A stretch of DNA of 64,000 nucleotides from an uncultured Eubacteriales bacterium (GTDB lineage: Bacteria > Bacillota > Clostridia > Lachnospirales > Lachnospiraceae): assembly GCA_900542465.1 (NCBI GenBank), contig UQNS01000010.1, positions 4,284 through 68,283 on the forward strand, read 5' to 3'. The first letter of the stretch is position 1. Each line of letters opens with the position of its first letter. The position numbers and the translations under genes are program-made. Below the pieces are notes generated by a model. The model saw only the letters and a program-made list of their open reading frames with translations. It had not been told where the DNA came from and ran no database searches. Below are positions 34,496 to 43,324 of the stretch, piece by piece.

Positions 34496-35716
34496 ATGTT
34501 TTTTATCAATAGAAATTTCCAGAAATTACCGGGCAACTATCTTTTTTCAACAATAGGAAAAAAGGTCAATGAATATAAGAGTGCCAATCCTGACAAGGAT
34601 CTTATAAGCCTTGGGATCGGTGATGTGACAAGACCTCTTTCACCAACGATCATCGAAGCCATGCATAAGGCCGTTGATGAAATGGGGCATGCTGAGACAT
34701 TCAGAGGATATGCTCCGGATCAGGGATATCTGTTCCTCAGGGAAGCTATTGTTAAGAATGATTTTGAAGCCAGAGGTATCAAGCTTTCTGTCGATGAGAT
34801 CTTTGTAAATGATGGTGCCAAGTCAGATTCAGGAAATATTCAGGATATTTTCTCAGCAAATGCAAAGATAGCCGTAGCAGACCCGGTATACCCGGTATAC
34901 ATAGACAGCAACGCAATGGCGGGAAGAACAGGTGTATTTGACGCAATCGAAGAAAAGTGGACAGATGTGATCTATATGCCGTGTACGGAAAATAATTACT
35001 TTGCGCCGCAGCTTCCGGCTGAGAAGCCCGATGTGATCTACCTTTGCTTCCCTAACAATCCTACAGGTGCAACTATTCCAAAGAGCGAGCTCCAGGAATG
35101 GGTAGATTATGCCAATACCGTAGGGGCGCTTATCATCTACGATGCGGCCTATGAAGCATATATAACAGATGAAGATGTTGCGCATTCGATCTATGAATGT
35201 GAGGGGGCTAAGACATGCGCCATTGAAATGAGATCATTCTCTAAAAATGCAGGATTTACAGGAACAAGACTGGGCTACACAGTGATCCCTTCAGAACTGG
35301 AATATGGATATGTTAAATTGAGAGACCTCTGGGCAAGACGCCAGGGAACTAAATTTAACGGAGCACCTTATATTATTCAGAGAGCGGGCGAGGCTGTTTA
35401 TACAGAAGCCGGACAGAAAGAAGTAAAGGAAAATGTAGCCTACTACATGGAAAATGCCAGACTTATACGTGAAGCATTAGCAAATATGGGATATTCAGTA
35501 TCAGGTGGAATAAACGCTCCGTATATCTGGCTCAAAACGCCGAATGATATGACTTCATGGGAGTTCTTTGACGAACTGCTCACAAGAGCCAACGTAGTCG
35601 GTACGCCCGGCTCAGGCTTCGGTCCGTCAGGTGAAGGATACTTCAGGCTGACAGCCTTTGGCACACACGAAAACACTGAAAAAGCGCTTGAAAGAATAAA
35701 AGCGCTTAAATACTGA
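34496..35716 (+). CDS. dapL: LL-diaminopimelate aminotransferase
   Basis: Converts tetrahydrodipicolinate to LL-diaminopimelate in one step, feeding lysine and peptidoglycan synthesis. 406 residues starting MFFINRNFQKLPGNYLFSTI, preceded by GGGAGG 5 nt before the ATG; the in-frame extension to 34463 is not favoured. Fold-type I motifs are LISLGIGDVTRPLSP, PDVIYLCFPNNPTGATIPKS and the PLP lysine in MRSFSKNAGFTGTRLG. Its presence shows the aminotransferase (DapL) variant of the pathway. A bidirectional terminator follows. Confidence 0.96.
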   Translation: MFFINRNFQKLPGNYLFSTIGKKVNEYKSANPDKDLISLGIGDVTRPLSPTIIEAMHKAVDEMGHAETFRGYAPDQGYLFLREAIVKNDFEARGIKLSVDEIFVNDGAKSDSGNIQDIFSANAKIAVADPVYPVYIDSNAMAGRTGVFDAIEEKWTDVIYMPCTENNYFAPQLPAEKPDVIYLCFPNNPTGATIPKSELQEWVDYANTVGALIIYDAAYEAYITDEDVAHSIYECEGAKTCAIEMRSFSKNAGFTGTRLGYTVIPSELEYGYVKLRDLWARRQGTKFNGAPYIIQRAGEAVYTEAGQKEVKENVAYYMENARLIREALANMGYSVSGGINAPYIWLKTPNDMTSWEFFDELLTRANVVGTPGSGFGPSGEGYFRLTAFGTHENTEKALERIKALKY

Positions 35717-35748
35717 TCCAGGCTTAAAAGGATCGACAGCAAGAAAAA

Positions 35749-35781
35749 ACATCCGACCGGAAACGGTCGGATGTTTTTTTC
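35749..35781. terminator. Bidirectional terminator (dapL / wall hydrolase)
   Basis: 11-bp stem acatccgaccg / cggtcggatgt with a GAAA loop, preceded by A-run and followed by T7. It separates convergent genes. Confidence 0.92.
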
Positions 35782-35803
35782 TTTAACAGATCATACACAC
35801 TGA

Positions 35804-37105
35804 TCAATAGTTATAGAAGATATGATCTTCAATTATCCGGTATGAACTGTAGGCAGGATTAACATATCCTGTGTAGACGTGGAAGTAAAAAAATGGCACA
35901 TTTCTGCGTCCGTTTAGAACTTCACGGGCGGCGCGTACGTTAGTTTCGGAAGCTCCGCGTGCGAGAACCATCTCAAATCGTCCGCTCATCACAGGAGAAA
36001 ACTGCCATGGAGCATATAAGACGTCCCGGAGATTATTGTCAAAACGAGGGCTTTCTACACGGTTCATTATAACGCTGCCGACCGCTATCCTTCCCTCATA
36101 AGGCTGGTTACCGGCTTCGCATTCAATAATGGCAGCCATCATAGCAAGATCAGATGCGTTGACCGTACCTGATGGATTGCCGGATGTACCGGGATCCGGG
36201 CTTTCTGTCGTCTGTGGTACGGAAGGGGCAGGGGCAGGCGTTGATTCCGGAGGATCCGGCACCGTCTGAGTGTTCTGATCCTCGGAAGTTCCGCTGTTTT
36301 CGGACGGGGAGTTCTGAGCTGAAGGGATACTTCCTGATGTCTGAGGACTTTCACTGTGGTTTATGTTGGCCTTTGCCTGAGCTTCTTCCGCCGCAAGTCT
36401 TTCTGTTTCTAATTGCGCTTCGTACTGAAGAGCTAATGCCTCAAGTTCAGCCTGTTTATCAGCGGACAGGTTCAAACTGGAACTCTTTTTGGTTATAAGG
36501 GCCCGGATCGAATCGGACTGGCTCTGTACCTCATCTCTTAAAGATGCAAGTCGGGTGATATCGCCCTCAAGACTTGCTTTTTTATCGTTGTTTTCTTTGA
36601 ATAGAGCATCATATCTCGCTAAAAGTTCACGATCGTAATCAGATAACTTCTGGATATATTCGGCCTTTGCCAAAAAATCCCCAAAATCCTTAGAGGATAT
36701 AAGTGCATCCATAAGTCCCAGATCACCGGATTCATAGATGTACTGAATACGGAGCTTCATCGTGTCGTACTCCTTTGCCATCTCGCTGTTTATTCGGCTT
36801 ATCTCCTTATTGATATCATCTATATCATCTTTTATCTTATTTATCTGATCGGTGATATCTGAAATTCTGGCACCTGCTGCATCTACCTGACTGTTTAAGT
36901 CAGAGAGTTCATCTGAGATGGAATTCTGCTCATTTTTTAACGAGTTTATCTCATTCTGGGCAGAATCCAGCTTGTCCTTAGTAGTATCAGCAAATGCACT
37001 TGTTACAGAGATCTTGGAAAGGAGAGGTGCGCTGAAACCGACAGAAGCTATTAAAGCTGCTGCAAGTACGGACCTGGTCTTAAATTTCAATTTATTAAAT
37101 TTCAT
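35804..37105 (-). CDS. Secreted coiled-coil / SleB-type cell wall hydrolase
   Basis: 433 residues. A signal peptide (MKFNKLKFKTRSVLAAALIA, cleavage near TSAFA-D at about 39) is followed by a PcsB-like long coiled coil (about 40-250), a low-complexity P/S/T/E linker (about 252-315) and a C-terminal hydrolase domain of the SleB/CwlJ type, with AAIIECEAGNQPYEGRIAVG containing the catalytic-type Glu and MNRVESPRF, ending YSSYRIIEDHIFYNY. It probably cleaves peptidoglycan during division or remodelling, as for PcsB-like proteins; germination is less likely because no spore genes are nearby. Confidence 0.88.
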   Translation of the reverse strand: MKFNKLKFKTRSVLAAALIASVGFSAPLLSKISVTSAFADTTKDKLDSAQNEINSLKNEQNSISDELSDLNSQVDAAGARISDITDQINKIKDDIDDINKEISRINSEMAKEYDTMKLRIQYIYESGDLGLMDALISSKDFGDFLAKAEYIQKLSDYDRELLARYDALFKENNDKKASLEGDITRLASLRDEVQSQSDSIRALITKKSSSLNLSADKQAELEALALQYEAQLETERLAAEEAQAKANINHSESPQTSGSIPSAQNSPSENSGTSEDQNTQTVPDPPESTPAPAPSVPQTTESPDPGTSGNPSGTVNASDLAMMAAIIECEAGNQPYEGRIAVGSVIMNRVESPRFDNNLRDVLYAPWQFSPVMSGRFEMVLARGASETNVRAAREVLNGRRNVPFFYFHVYTGYVNPAYSSYRIIEDHIFYNY

Positions 37106-37325
37106 AAGTGTACCTCTAAAAATTCTTTCTCCTGTCCTTTTGGTTTTTTCATTCTACTAAAAAATTTTAAATATTACAAATTTGATACAAAAATTACAGA
37201 AAACTTACGATGACAAGGAAGTTATAGTTTCCATTTTGGAAACGCAATTACCCCTCTAGTGTGGATATAAAAAATATAAGTTGATACTATACTTCACTCA
37301 TATAAAGGGAGGAAAAGGAGCAAAT

Positions 37326-38258
37326 ATGGATATTAAGCAGATTCAGGCATTTATTTCGGTAGTAGACACAGGCAGTTTTAACAGCGCGGCCAAGGTTTTG
37401 TATACATCCGTTTCCCAAGTCAGTAAACAGGTGAAATCTTTAGAGGAAGAAGTTTCATGTAAGTTGCTGGAGAGGAAGAAAACAGGAGTGACCCTTACGG
37501 AAGAAGGCGTTATATTCCAAGGCTAATAATATTTTGAATGAGATAAGTGAGATAAGCCTTTTAAGATCAACGGATAAATTAGAAAGTCTGAATGTGCTCT
37601 ATGCCAATAATTTCAGAACCTGCAGTCTTTTTACCGACTATTACAAAAAAAACAAGACAGAGAAAGTTCTTTATAAGTTTGAAAATAAAGAGATCATGGA
37701 CGTCTGTTCAGATGTACATGTACGCCGTTACGAAATGGGATTTTTCTTTGCGGAAAAGAATTTAAGAACAGCGATCGATAACAGACTGAAGGACTATGGA
37801 ATAATATTCGTCCCGATATGCGATGTGAAAAAATATCTTTTTATCAATAAAAAACATCCTCTTGCCGGATCGAATGAAATAAGCGTTAAAGATATACAAG
37901 TGCTGGATCTGATAAAGATAAAGGGAGCAGATCTTATAGGAAATGAGAAGACCTCCAATTATAGTATTGAGACCAGCAGTATTGAAGAGGCATTGAAGTT
38001 CGTTGCGGTCAGCAGTCTGGGATATATAGGATTTGATCTGAAAGATAATGACAGGGATCTTAGCCCGTATATTCGCAGATATTGCTTAAGTGAAGCTTTT
38101 GGCACAGGGGGGAAATGGGGATCTTAAAAAGAAAAGGAATAGATTACAGCAGAGAAGGAAAAAGATTGATCGATTTTTTAAATAATGAATTGAAAGAAAA
38201 CTCGGTTTCAATTTCTAAAACAGAAACCATAAAAGGAAAAAAAGTATGGAAGATATGA
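37326..38258 (+). pseudogene. Frameshifted LysR-family regulator
   Basis: Read across frames this is a full-length (~310-residue) LysR regulator. The N-terminal wHTH (MDIKQIQAFISVVDTGSFNS...VSQVSKQVKSLEEEVSCKLLER) runs to 37526, where a stop follows GVIFQG; a shifted frame continues naturally as ANNILNEISEISLL (break near 37515-37522). A second shift near 38107-38112, at a G6 run, restores the expected LysR tail (RKGIDYSREGKRLIDFLNNE). An AAGGAG precedes the ATG. The two breaks argue for decay, though sequencing errors are possible. Confidence 0.8.
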
Positions 38259-38557
38259 TATACCCGTTTTCTGCCATTTATAAGCAGGATCTTGTAAAAG
38301 AAGAAGCAGAAAATCTTTGCAATAGGGTAGCTTTGATAGATAACGGAAAATTGTTGGACATTGACAGACCTGAAAGCATGATCAATAAAATGGGGAATTT
38401 TGCAGTGGATCTTTTTTACGGCTTTCATACAAAAACCAGTTTTTTTATTTCACGAAAGGAAGCCCTTGATTATGCAAATAAATCTGAAAGAAACTTTAAT
38501 CTTAGAAGAACAAGTCTGGAAGATGTATTCATCCAGAGAACAGGGAAAGGTCTGTAA
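38259..38557 (+). pseudogene. Remnant of an ABC-exporter ATPase (C-terminal part only)
   Basis: Only about the last 85 residues of a DrrA-like ATPase remain: EEAENLCNRVALIDNGKLLD (D-loop/H-loop side), then RRTSLEDVFIQRTGKGL. The Walker A, signature and Walker B segments are missing, and the 5' end abuts the LysR pseudogene tail, so a deletion joins them near 38290-38310. The reading frame from ATG 38246 overlaps LysR. Confidence 0.78.
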
Positions 38558-39311
38558 TATACCGCTAAAAAGAATAGTAACAGGAATAAGGACAGCTCTT
38601 TGGGAGAAGAGTATCGAATTTCGAAGCGAATGGAGAAAGATCACATTTTCTTCTTTGATAAGTCCTCTGTTATATATGCTGGCGCCTGGATGGGGACTGG
38701 GAAGCATGATAAATACTATGGATTACAGGTATATCGATTTTCTTGTCCCGGGGATACTTGCTATAACGACCATGAATGTCGTATATTCTTCCGTAGCAAT
38801 GACATTGAATGTACAAAGACTGTATGAGAGATCATTTGACCAGATCATCATATCACCGACAGCGGTTGAAGGATATGTAATTGGACAGATACTTGGGGGA
38901 GGCCTCAGAGGTCTGTATTCAGGAGGAATAATACTCTTGGTCTCTCTGCCTTTCGGATGTTCAATAGCTGTCACACCACTGTTATTCGCCGTCATGTTTT
39001 TAAATTCCATAATTTTCAGTTCTTTAGGGGTCATATCGGCGATGTTGGCTAAAAATCATTCGGATGTAGCGAGGTTTTCGACATTTGTCATTACGCCGAT
39101 GACATTTTTATGCAACACCATGTTTCCCATCGACAGGATTCCGGATGCGGTCAGGGTGGTAATAAAAAGCTTCCCGCTGACTCATACGGCATCTTTACTC
39201 AGGCAGACAGCGCTCAGACGGGATATTGATACCGTCAGTCTCTTGGCAGCATCAGGTTATGCGCTTGTATTTATTGTGATCACGTGCTGTATTGCACGTA
39301 AAAAGGAGTAG
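38526..39311 (+). CDS. ABC-2 type permease, orphaned by loss of its ATPase
   Basis: 261 residues from the ATG at 38526, overlapping the ATPase remnant's end; an earlier in-frame ATG at 38400 would read through the ATPase coding region. Six hydrophobic segments and the ABC-2 signature-like FSTFVITPMTFLCNTMFPID, PLTHTASLLRQTAL match exporters of the NodJ/DrrB type. The frame is intact, but the partner ATPase next to it is a fragment, so it is probably non-functional unless another ATPase serves it. Confidence 0.72.
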   Translation, partial: YSSREQGKVCNIPLKRIVTGIRTALWEKSIEFRSEWRKITFSSLISPLLYMLAPGWGLGSMINTMDYRYIDFLVPGILAITTMNVVYSSVAMTLNVQRLYERSFDQIIISPTAVEGYVIGQILGGGLRGLYSGGIILLVSLPFGCSIAVTPLLFAVMFLNSIIFSSLGVISAMLAKNHSDVARFSTFVITPMTFLCNTMFPIDRIPDAVRVVIKSFPLTHTASLLRQTALRRDIDTVSLLAASGYALVFIVITCCIARKKE

Positions 39312-39448
39312 AGATAACAAGATCCGGCAGCTAAGTTTAAAGCTTGTTTACAATTGATTTACAAATTTACCTACATATAGAAAAAATCAGTCCACAAACT
39401 AAAGATAGAATATAACCATAAAATATCAGAGAAAGTGGGGCGATATAT

Positions 39449-39841
39449 ATGCAGGTGATCTCAAAGCCGATAAGCAAAAAGGAGGAAGAGGAATACCACA
39501 GCTTCGCAGCAGGAATAAGAGAACTGTCGCTTGCTGAGTGGGTGAAGACGTATATATTTACAGCAGGGTTTGCGCTTTTGATATTACTTGGCATGTATAT
39601 ATTTGCTGGAGATGTCACAGCTGCACTTTGGCTGAACACGCCGAAGTCCCTTATACTTGCAGGGTTTATGGCGGCTTTTATATTTGCTGCCTACAGAAGA
39701 GCGAAGAATATACAGCTTCAGAACCTGAAAGATAAGTACGGACAGGACTCAATAGTCAGAGAGATGATAGATAAACACTTATCTTTGGAAAAGATCGAAG
39801 TTAAAGACGGACAGATAAGATTTATCTGTCACCAGTATTAA
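39449..39841 (+). CDS. Small membrane protein, function unknown
   Basis: 130 residues; I do not recognise the family. A cytoplasmic-looking N-terminus (KKEEEEYHSFAAGIRELSLA) leads to two membrane helices (about 36-55 and 66-84), then a charged C-terminal domain (LQNLKDKYGQDSIVREMIDK) with weak similarity in shape to YcxB-like proteins. GTGGGG precedes the ATG. It has its own terminator downstream and lies between the decayed ABC locus and murI. Confidence 0.6.
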   Translation: MQVISKPISKKEEEEYHSFAAGIRELSLAEWVKTYIFTAGFALLILLGMYIFAGDVTAALWLNTPKSLILAGFMAAFIFAAYRRAKNIQLQNLKDKYGQDSIVREMIDKHLSLEKIEVKDGQIRFICHQY

Positions 39842-39850
39842 AATACGTGA

Positions 39851-39888
39851 AGCAATGTGAGCCTGAGGGCTGACATTGCTTTTTTTTT
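39851..39888 (+). terminator. Terminator before murI
   Basis: AGCAATGT / ACATTGCT with inner AGCC/GGCT pairing, then T9. Confidence 0.88.
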
Positions 39889-39951
39889 AATACCTGATAT
39901 GTTATTTTATTAGATATGAGTATAGATCAACCGAGAAGGGATGCTTTATCT

Positions 39952-40770
39952 ATGACGAACAATGAAACAGGCATGAGGGTTGGAGTTTTTGATTCGGGTC
40001 TGGGCGGATTGTCAGTGCTTGTGAAGGCGCTCGATATTCTGCCTGATGAAAAGTTTCTTTATTATGCAGATACCGATCATGTTCCGTATGGGGATAAGAC
40101 AAAAGAACAGATAATCAAATATGTTGATGAGGCTGCTTCGTACATGATCGATGCCGGATGTAAGGCCTTGGTTATTGCATGTAATACAGCAACGAGCGTG
40201 GGAGTGGATTTTCTTCGGGATAAATATGACTTTATTCCGATAATCGGAATAGAACCTGCGGTAAAGCCGGCTGTCTTGAATTACAGCGGAGGAAAGCGAG
40301 TTCTTGTTGTGGCGACACCGGTCACTATCAATGGAAAAAAACTGGATAAACTTATAAAAGAATTTGATCCGGAGGGTATTATAGATAAGCTTGCCCTTCC
40401 GGGGCTGGTGAATTTTGCTGAGAATGGGATATTTGATCCAAAATATGTAATTCCCTATCTTCAGGAAGAGTTTAAAGACCTGGATCTGGGAAATTATGGA
40501 GTCTTGGTTCTGGGATGTACACATTTTCCATTTTTCAAGGATAGCTTTAAAAGTCTTATGCCGGGCGCGAAAATTATCGATGGTGCCAAGGGATCATCCA
40601 ATTATCTGAAGACCCGCATGGGAGAAGAAGGACTTCTTGCACATGTGAAATGTGAATGTGATGAAGAGGATCCAAGAGTGGTATTTGTCGAGTCGGGAAG
40701 AAGAGTTTCCGACAAGGCGGAGATAGACCGCCTGGAAGGATTACTTCAGAGATTAAGGGATTTGGATTGA
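39952..40770 (+). CDS. murI: Glutamate racemase
   Basis: Makes D-glutamate for peptidoglycan. From ATG 39952 (GAAGGG 11 nt upstream) it has 272 residues; ATG 39916 has no ribosome binding site and is less likely. The paired catalytic Cys residues are in IACNTATSVG and LGCTHFPFF; FDSGLGGLSVLVKAL and YYADTDHVPYGDKT are typical. The stop overlaps the start region of the next gene by a few bases, so they are probably one operon. Confidence 0.95.
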   Translation: MTNNETGMRVGVFDSGLGGLSVLVKALDILPDEKFLYYADTDHVPYGDKTKEQIIKYVDEAASYMIDAGCKALVIACNTATSVGVDFLRDKYDFIPIIGIEPAVKPAVLNYSGGKRVLVVATPVTINGKKLDKLIKEFDPEGIIDKLALPGLVNFAENGIFDPKYVIPYLQEEFKDLDLGNYGVLVLGCTHFPFFKDSFKSLMPGAKIIDGAKGSSNYLKTRMGEEGLLAHVKCECDEEDPRVVFVESGRRVSDKAEIDRLEGLLQRLRDLD

Positions 40771-40772
40771 CT

Positions 40773-41864
40773 ATGAAGCATGTTATCCCTGGATGTTATA
40801 AAAATTTTGTATGTACTGCGGATGCGTGCAGGAAAAATTGCTGCAGTGATGGCTGGGATATAGAGGTGGATCATGATACTTTAGAACTTTACAGCAGGCT
40901 GGAGAAAGATGTATCAGGTCCGCTTTTTTCCGCATTGAGAGAGGTCGATGGCGTCTGCTGCTTTAAGACCAGCGGAGGGTCATGCATATGGCTGGACGAG
41001 AAGGGCTTGTGTGGAATATACAGAGAGTACGGCCCTGAGTATCAGTCAGACGTATGCCGGCTCTTTCCGAGATTCAGCGAATACTTTGGTGATGTAAAAG
41101 AAAGCGGGATAGGACTTGGCTGTGAAGAGGCGGCAAGAATAATTTTTTCAGAGGATGATCCGTTTGAATTGTTCGAGGAAGAACTGGACGAAGAGGCTTG
41201 TTGGGATGATGAGTATGACGCTGAAATTGCAGACCTGGTCATGGGGCTTAGGAAAGATCTTATGAAGACTGTTCTGGACAGGGACACACCGTGCACTGAG
41301 AAGATGCTAGCGATCCTGGACCGGTGCCATCAGATGCAGGCAGAACTTAACAGCGGATCGGAGAAGATTCGAGAAAATACAGGAGACATAAGCCTATACA
41401 AGGCGCTGGGAAGGATATATGAGAGTCTGGATAATTTTCCGGACAAGAGACCGGAGCTCGAAGCGGCGCTGATGCGGATGAACAAGCTTCTGGAGAAGGC
41501 GGACGAGGGGATATTTAAGGAAAGCCTTATAAATCTCGGTAAGAGTCACAGAGATGAAGACTATGGAAGATTTCTGGCATACATGCTCTACAGATATCTG
41601 GGGAAAGCTGTTTTTGACAGAAATATAGAAGATAAGGCCAAACTGATCGTTGTATTTCTTATTATTCTCAGGATGCAGGACGCTGTGTTTTTTACAGAAA
41701 ATGACGAAATGACCTTGGATGACAGAATAAATATTGCAGAGATGATCTCAAGAGAAATAGAATACTCAGAGGATAGCATGGAATGCTTATATGAGGATCT
41801 TATTTTTGAGGATGTCTACAGGTATGAGGATCTGAGAAATCTGATCATCATGCTGGGTGATTAA
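40773..41864 (+). CDS. FliB-like Cys-rich protein (lysine-N-methylase family)
   Basis: 363 residues from ATG 40773. The Cys pattern (CTADACRKNCCSDGW near 12; CIWLDEKGLCGIYREYGPEY then CRLFPR near 73-97; GLGCEEAAR near 116) is typical of the FliB family, in which flagellin lysine-N-methylase was named in Salmonella; the Cys residues probably bind a metal or Fe-S cluster. The C-terminal half is helical and not motif-rich. No flagellin gene is near, and such proteins are common in Lachnospiraceae, so the real target is open. Confidence 0.75.
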   Translation: MKHVIPGCYKNFVCTADACRKNCCSDGWDIEVDHDTLELYSRLEKDVSGPLFSALREVDGVCCFKTSGGSCIWLDEKGLCGIYREYGPEYQSDVCRLFPRFSEYFGDVKESGIGLGCEEAARIIFSEDDPFELFEEELDEEACWDDEYDAEIADLVMGLRKDLMKTVLDRDTPCTEKMLAILDRCHQMQAELNSGSEKIRENTGDISLYKALGRIYESLDNFPDKRPELEAALMRMNKLLEKADEGIFKESLINLGKSHRDEDYGRFLAYMLYRYLGKAVFDRNIEDKAKLIVVFLIILRMQDAVFFTENDEMTLDDRINIAEMISREIEYSEDSMECLYEDLIFEDVYRYEDLRNLIIMLGD

Positions 41865-41875
41865 GGGGGTATATT

Positions 41876-42466
41876 ATGGCAAATGGAATTGCTGAGGAGA
41901 TCAGTGTCGACCTGGATGACATAAGGAGACAGACAAGGCAGGTGGCGGAAGAGCTTCTTGCCGCGGCCAGGCTGGAGGAAGGAGATATTCTTGTCGTGGG
42001 CTGTTCTTCCAGTGAGGTGGTAAGAATGAAGATTGGAACATATTCCAGTGAGGAAGTCGGAAGGGCGATCTTTGAAGAACTTAGAAATATAACAGACAGG
42101 GCCGGCGTATATTTGGCCGCCCAGTGCTGTGAGCATTTGAACAGAAGTCTTATCGTAGAAGAAGACTGCGCAAGAGACTACGGATTTACCAGAGTGAACG
42201 TGGTTCCACAGCTTAAGGCGGGAGGATCATTCGCGTCTGCGGCTTATAACGGATTTAAAAGAGCATGGGCAGTTGAGAGTCTGGAGGGGCTGGGAGCAGC
42301 GGCTATCGACATTGGTGATACGCTGATTGGAATGCATTTAAGACCGGTAGCTGTTCCATTCAGAACCAGCCGGGAAAGTATAGGTGCAGCTCATGTGGTC
42401 ACAGCCAGGACCAGGTTTAAATATGTGGGAGGTCCGAGAGCCTCCTATGATGATGAGCTTGCTTAA
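41876..42466 (+). CDS. ywlG: YwlG family protein (UPF0340 / DUF436)
   Basis: 196 residues, family length. The conserved ILVVGCSSSEVVRMKIGTYS opens the domain, QCCEHLNRSLIVE follows, and the C-terminus has DIGDTLIGMHLRPVAVPFR. The function is not known. AAGGGGG precedes the ATG. In Bacillus ywlG sits in the tsaC-ywlE-rpiB cluster; here it is 4 kb away with SpoU. Confidence 0.9.
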   Translation: MANGIAEEISVDLDDIRRQTRQVAEELLAAARLEEGDILVVGCSSSEVVRMKIGTYSSEEVGRAIFEELRNITDRAGVYLAAQCCEHLNRSLIVEEDCARDYGFTRVNVVPQLKAGGSFASAAYNGFKRAWAVESLEGLGAAAIDIGDTLIGMHLRPVAVPFRTSRESIGAAHVVTARTRFKYVGGPRASYDDELA

Positions 42467-42488
42467 GTTTTATAAAAAAGGATCAAAA

Positions 42489-43277
42489 ATGATTTCATCT
42501 TTAGATAATGAAAAAATAAAAAATGTAATCAGGCTTCAGACCAAAAAAAGTGCAAGGGATGATCAGGGGCTTTTTGTAGTGGAAGGTGTAAAGCTCGTCA
42601 GTGAGGCGCCTGAAGACAGGATAAGGGAGGTCTATGCTACAGAAAGGATCCTTGAAGAGAATCCATGGCTCGAAAGATATGGAAAACTGCTGGAACCGGT
42701 AACGGATAAGGTGTTTGGAAAAATGACAGATACAAAAACACCCCAGGGACTCCTGGCTCTTGTAGAGAAAAAAGAATTTACACTGGCAAGCCTCTTGGAA
42801 GGGAAAGGCTCTTCACTAAAGCGTCCGTTTCTTATGTTTCTGGAAAATGTGAGGGATCCGGGCAATCTTGGAACGATCGTGAGAATGTCAGAAGCGGCGG
42901 GAGTAACAGGTATAGTTATGTCCAGGGAGACCGCAGACATATATAATCCCAAAACAGTAAGATCTACTATGGGGTCGATCTACAGAATGCCATTTACGTA
43001 TGTGGACGATCTTATAGAAAGTATTAAAAAAGCGGATGAAAATGGGATGCGAGTCTATGCGGCCCACCTGAACGGTTCATCCGATTATTATAATTTTGAT
43101 TACAGACAGGCGGTGGGATTTGTTATAGGAAATGAAGCAGCGGGACTGACTGATGAAGCGGCAGAGGCATCGTCGGAATTAGTGAAGATCCCGATGGAAG
43201 GGGAAGTAGAATCATTGAATGCAGCAGTTGCAGCATCAGTCCTATGCTTTGAGGTGTCCAGGCAGAGACACAGCTAA
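42489..43277 (+). CDS. TrmH/SpoU-family RNA 2'-O-methyltransferase
   Basis: 262 residues from ATG 42489; a frame from 42384 overlaps ywlG. An N-terminal substrate-binding segment (NVIRLQTKKSARDDQGLFVV, KLVSEAP) is followed by the SPOUT motifs: 1, FLENVRDPGNLGTIVRMSEA; 2, VIGNEAAGLTDEAAE; 3, IPMEGEVESLNAAVAASVL. The methylated RNA could be 23S rRNA (RlmB-like) or a tRNA; this cannot be decided here. Confidence 0.9.
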   Translation: MISSLDNEKIKNVIRLQTKKSARDDQGLFVVEGVKLVSEAPEDRIREVYATERILEENPWLERYGKLLEPVTDKVFGKMTDTKTPQGLLALVEKKEFTLASLLEGKGSSLKRPFLMFLENVRDPGNLGTIVRMSEAAGVTGIVMSRETADIYNPKTVRSTMGSIYRMPFTYVDDLIESIKKADENGMRVYAAHLNGSSDYYNFDYRQAVGFVIGNEAAGLTDEAAEASSELVKIPMEGEVESLNAAVAASVLCFEVSRQRHS

Positions 43278-43324
43278 AAAATATCTCTCTGAACAGGTAT
43301 GTAACATGTTCAGAGAGATATTTT
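43277..43324. terminator. Bidirectional terminator (SpoU / mecA)
   Basis: Long stem aaaatatctctctgaaca / tgttcagagagatatttt with an ~11-nt loop between convergent genes; it overlaps the 3' end of mecA. Confidence 0.9.

Noticed and set aside
38246..38557. Intact small ABC-related protein
   Set aside because: Only the C-terminal part of an ATPase is encoded, and Walker A/B are missing; it is better called a remnant.
39281..39295. GTGATCACGTGCTG as a possible parS site
   Set aside because: It shares only CACGTG with parS and lacks the flanking TGTTT/AAACA arms.
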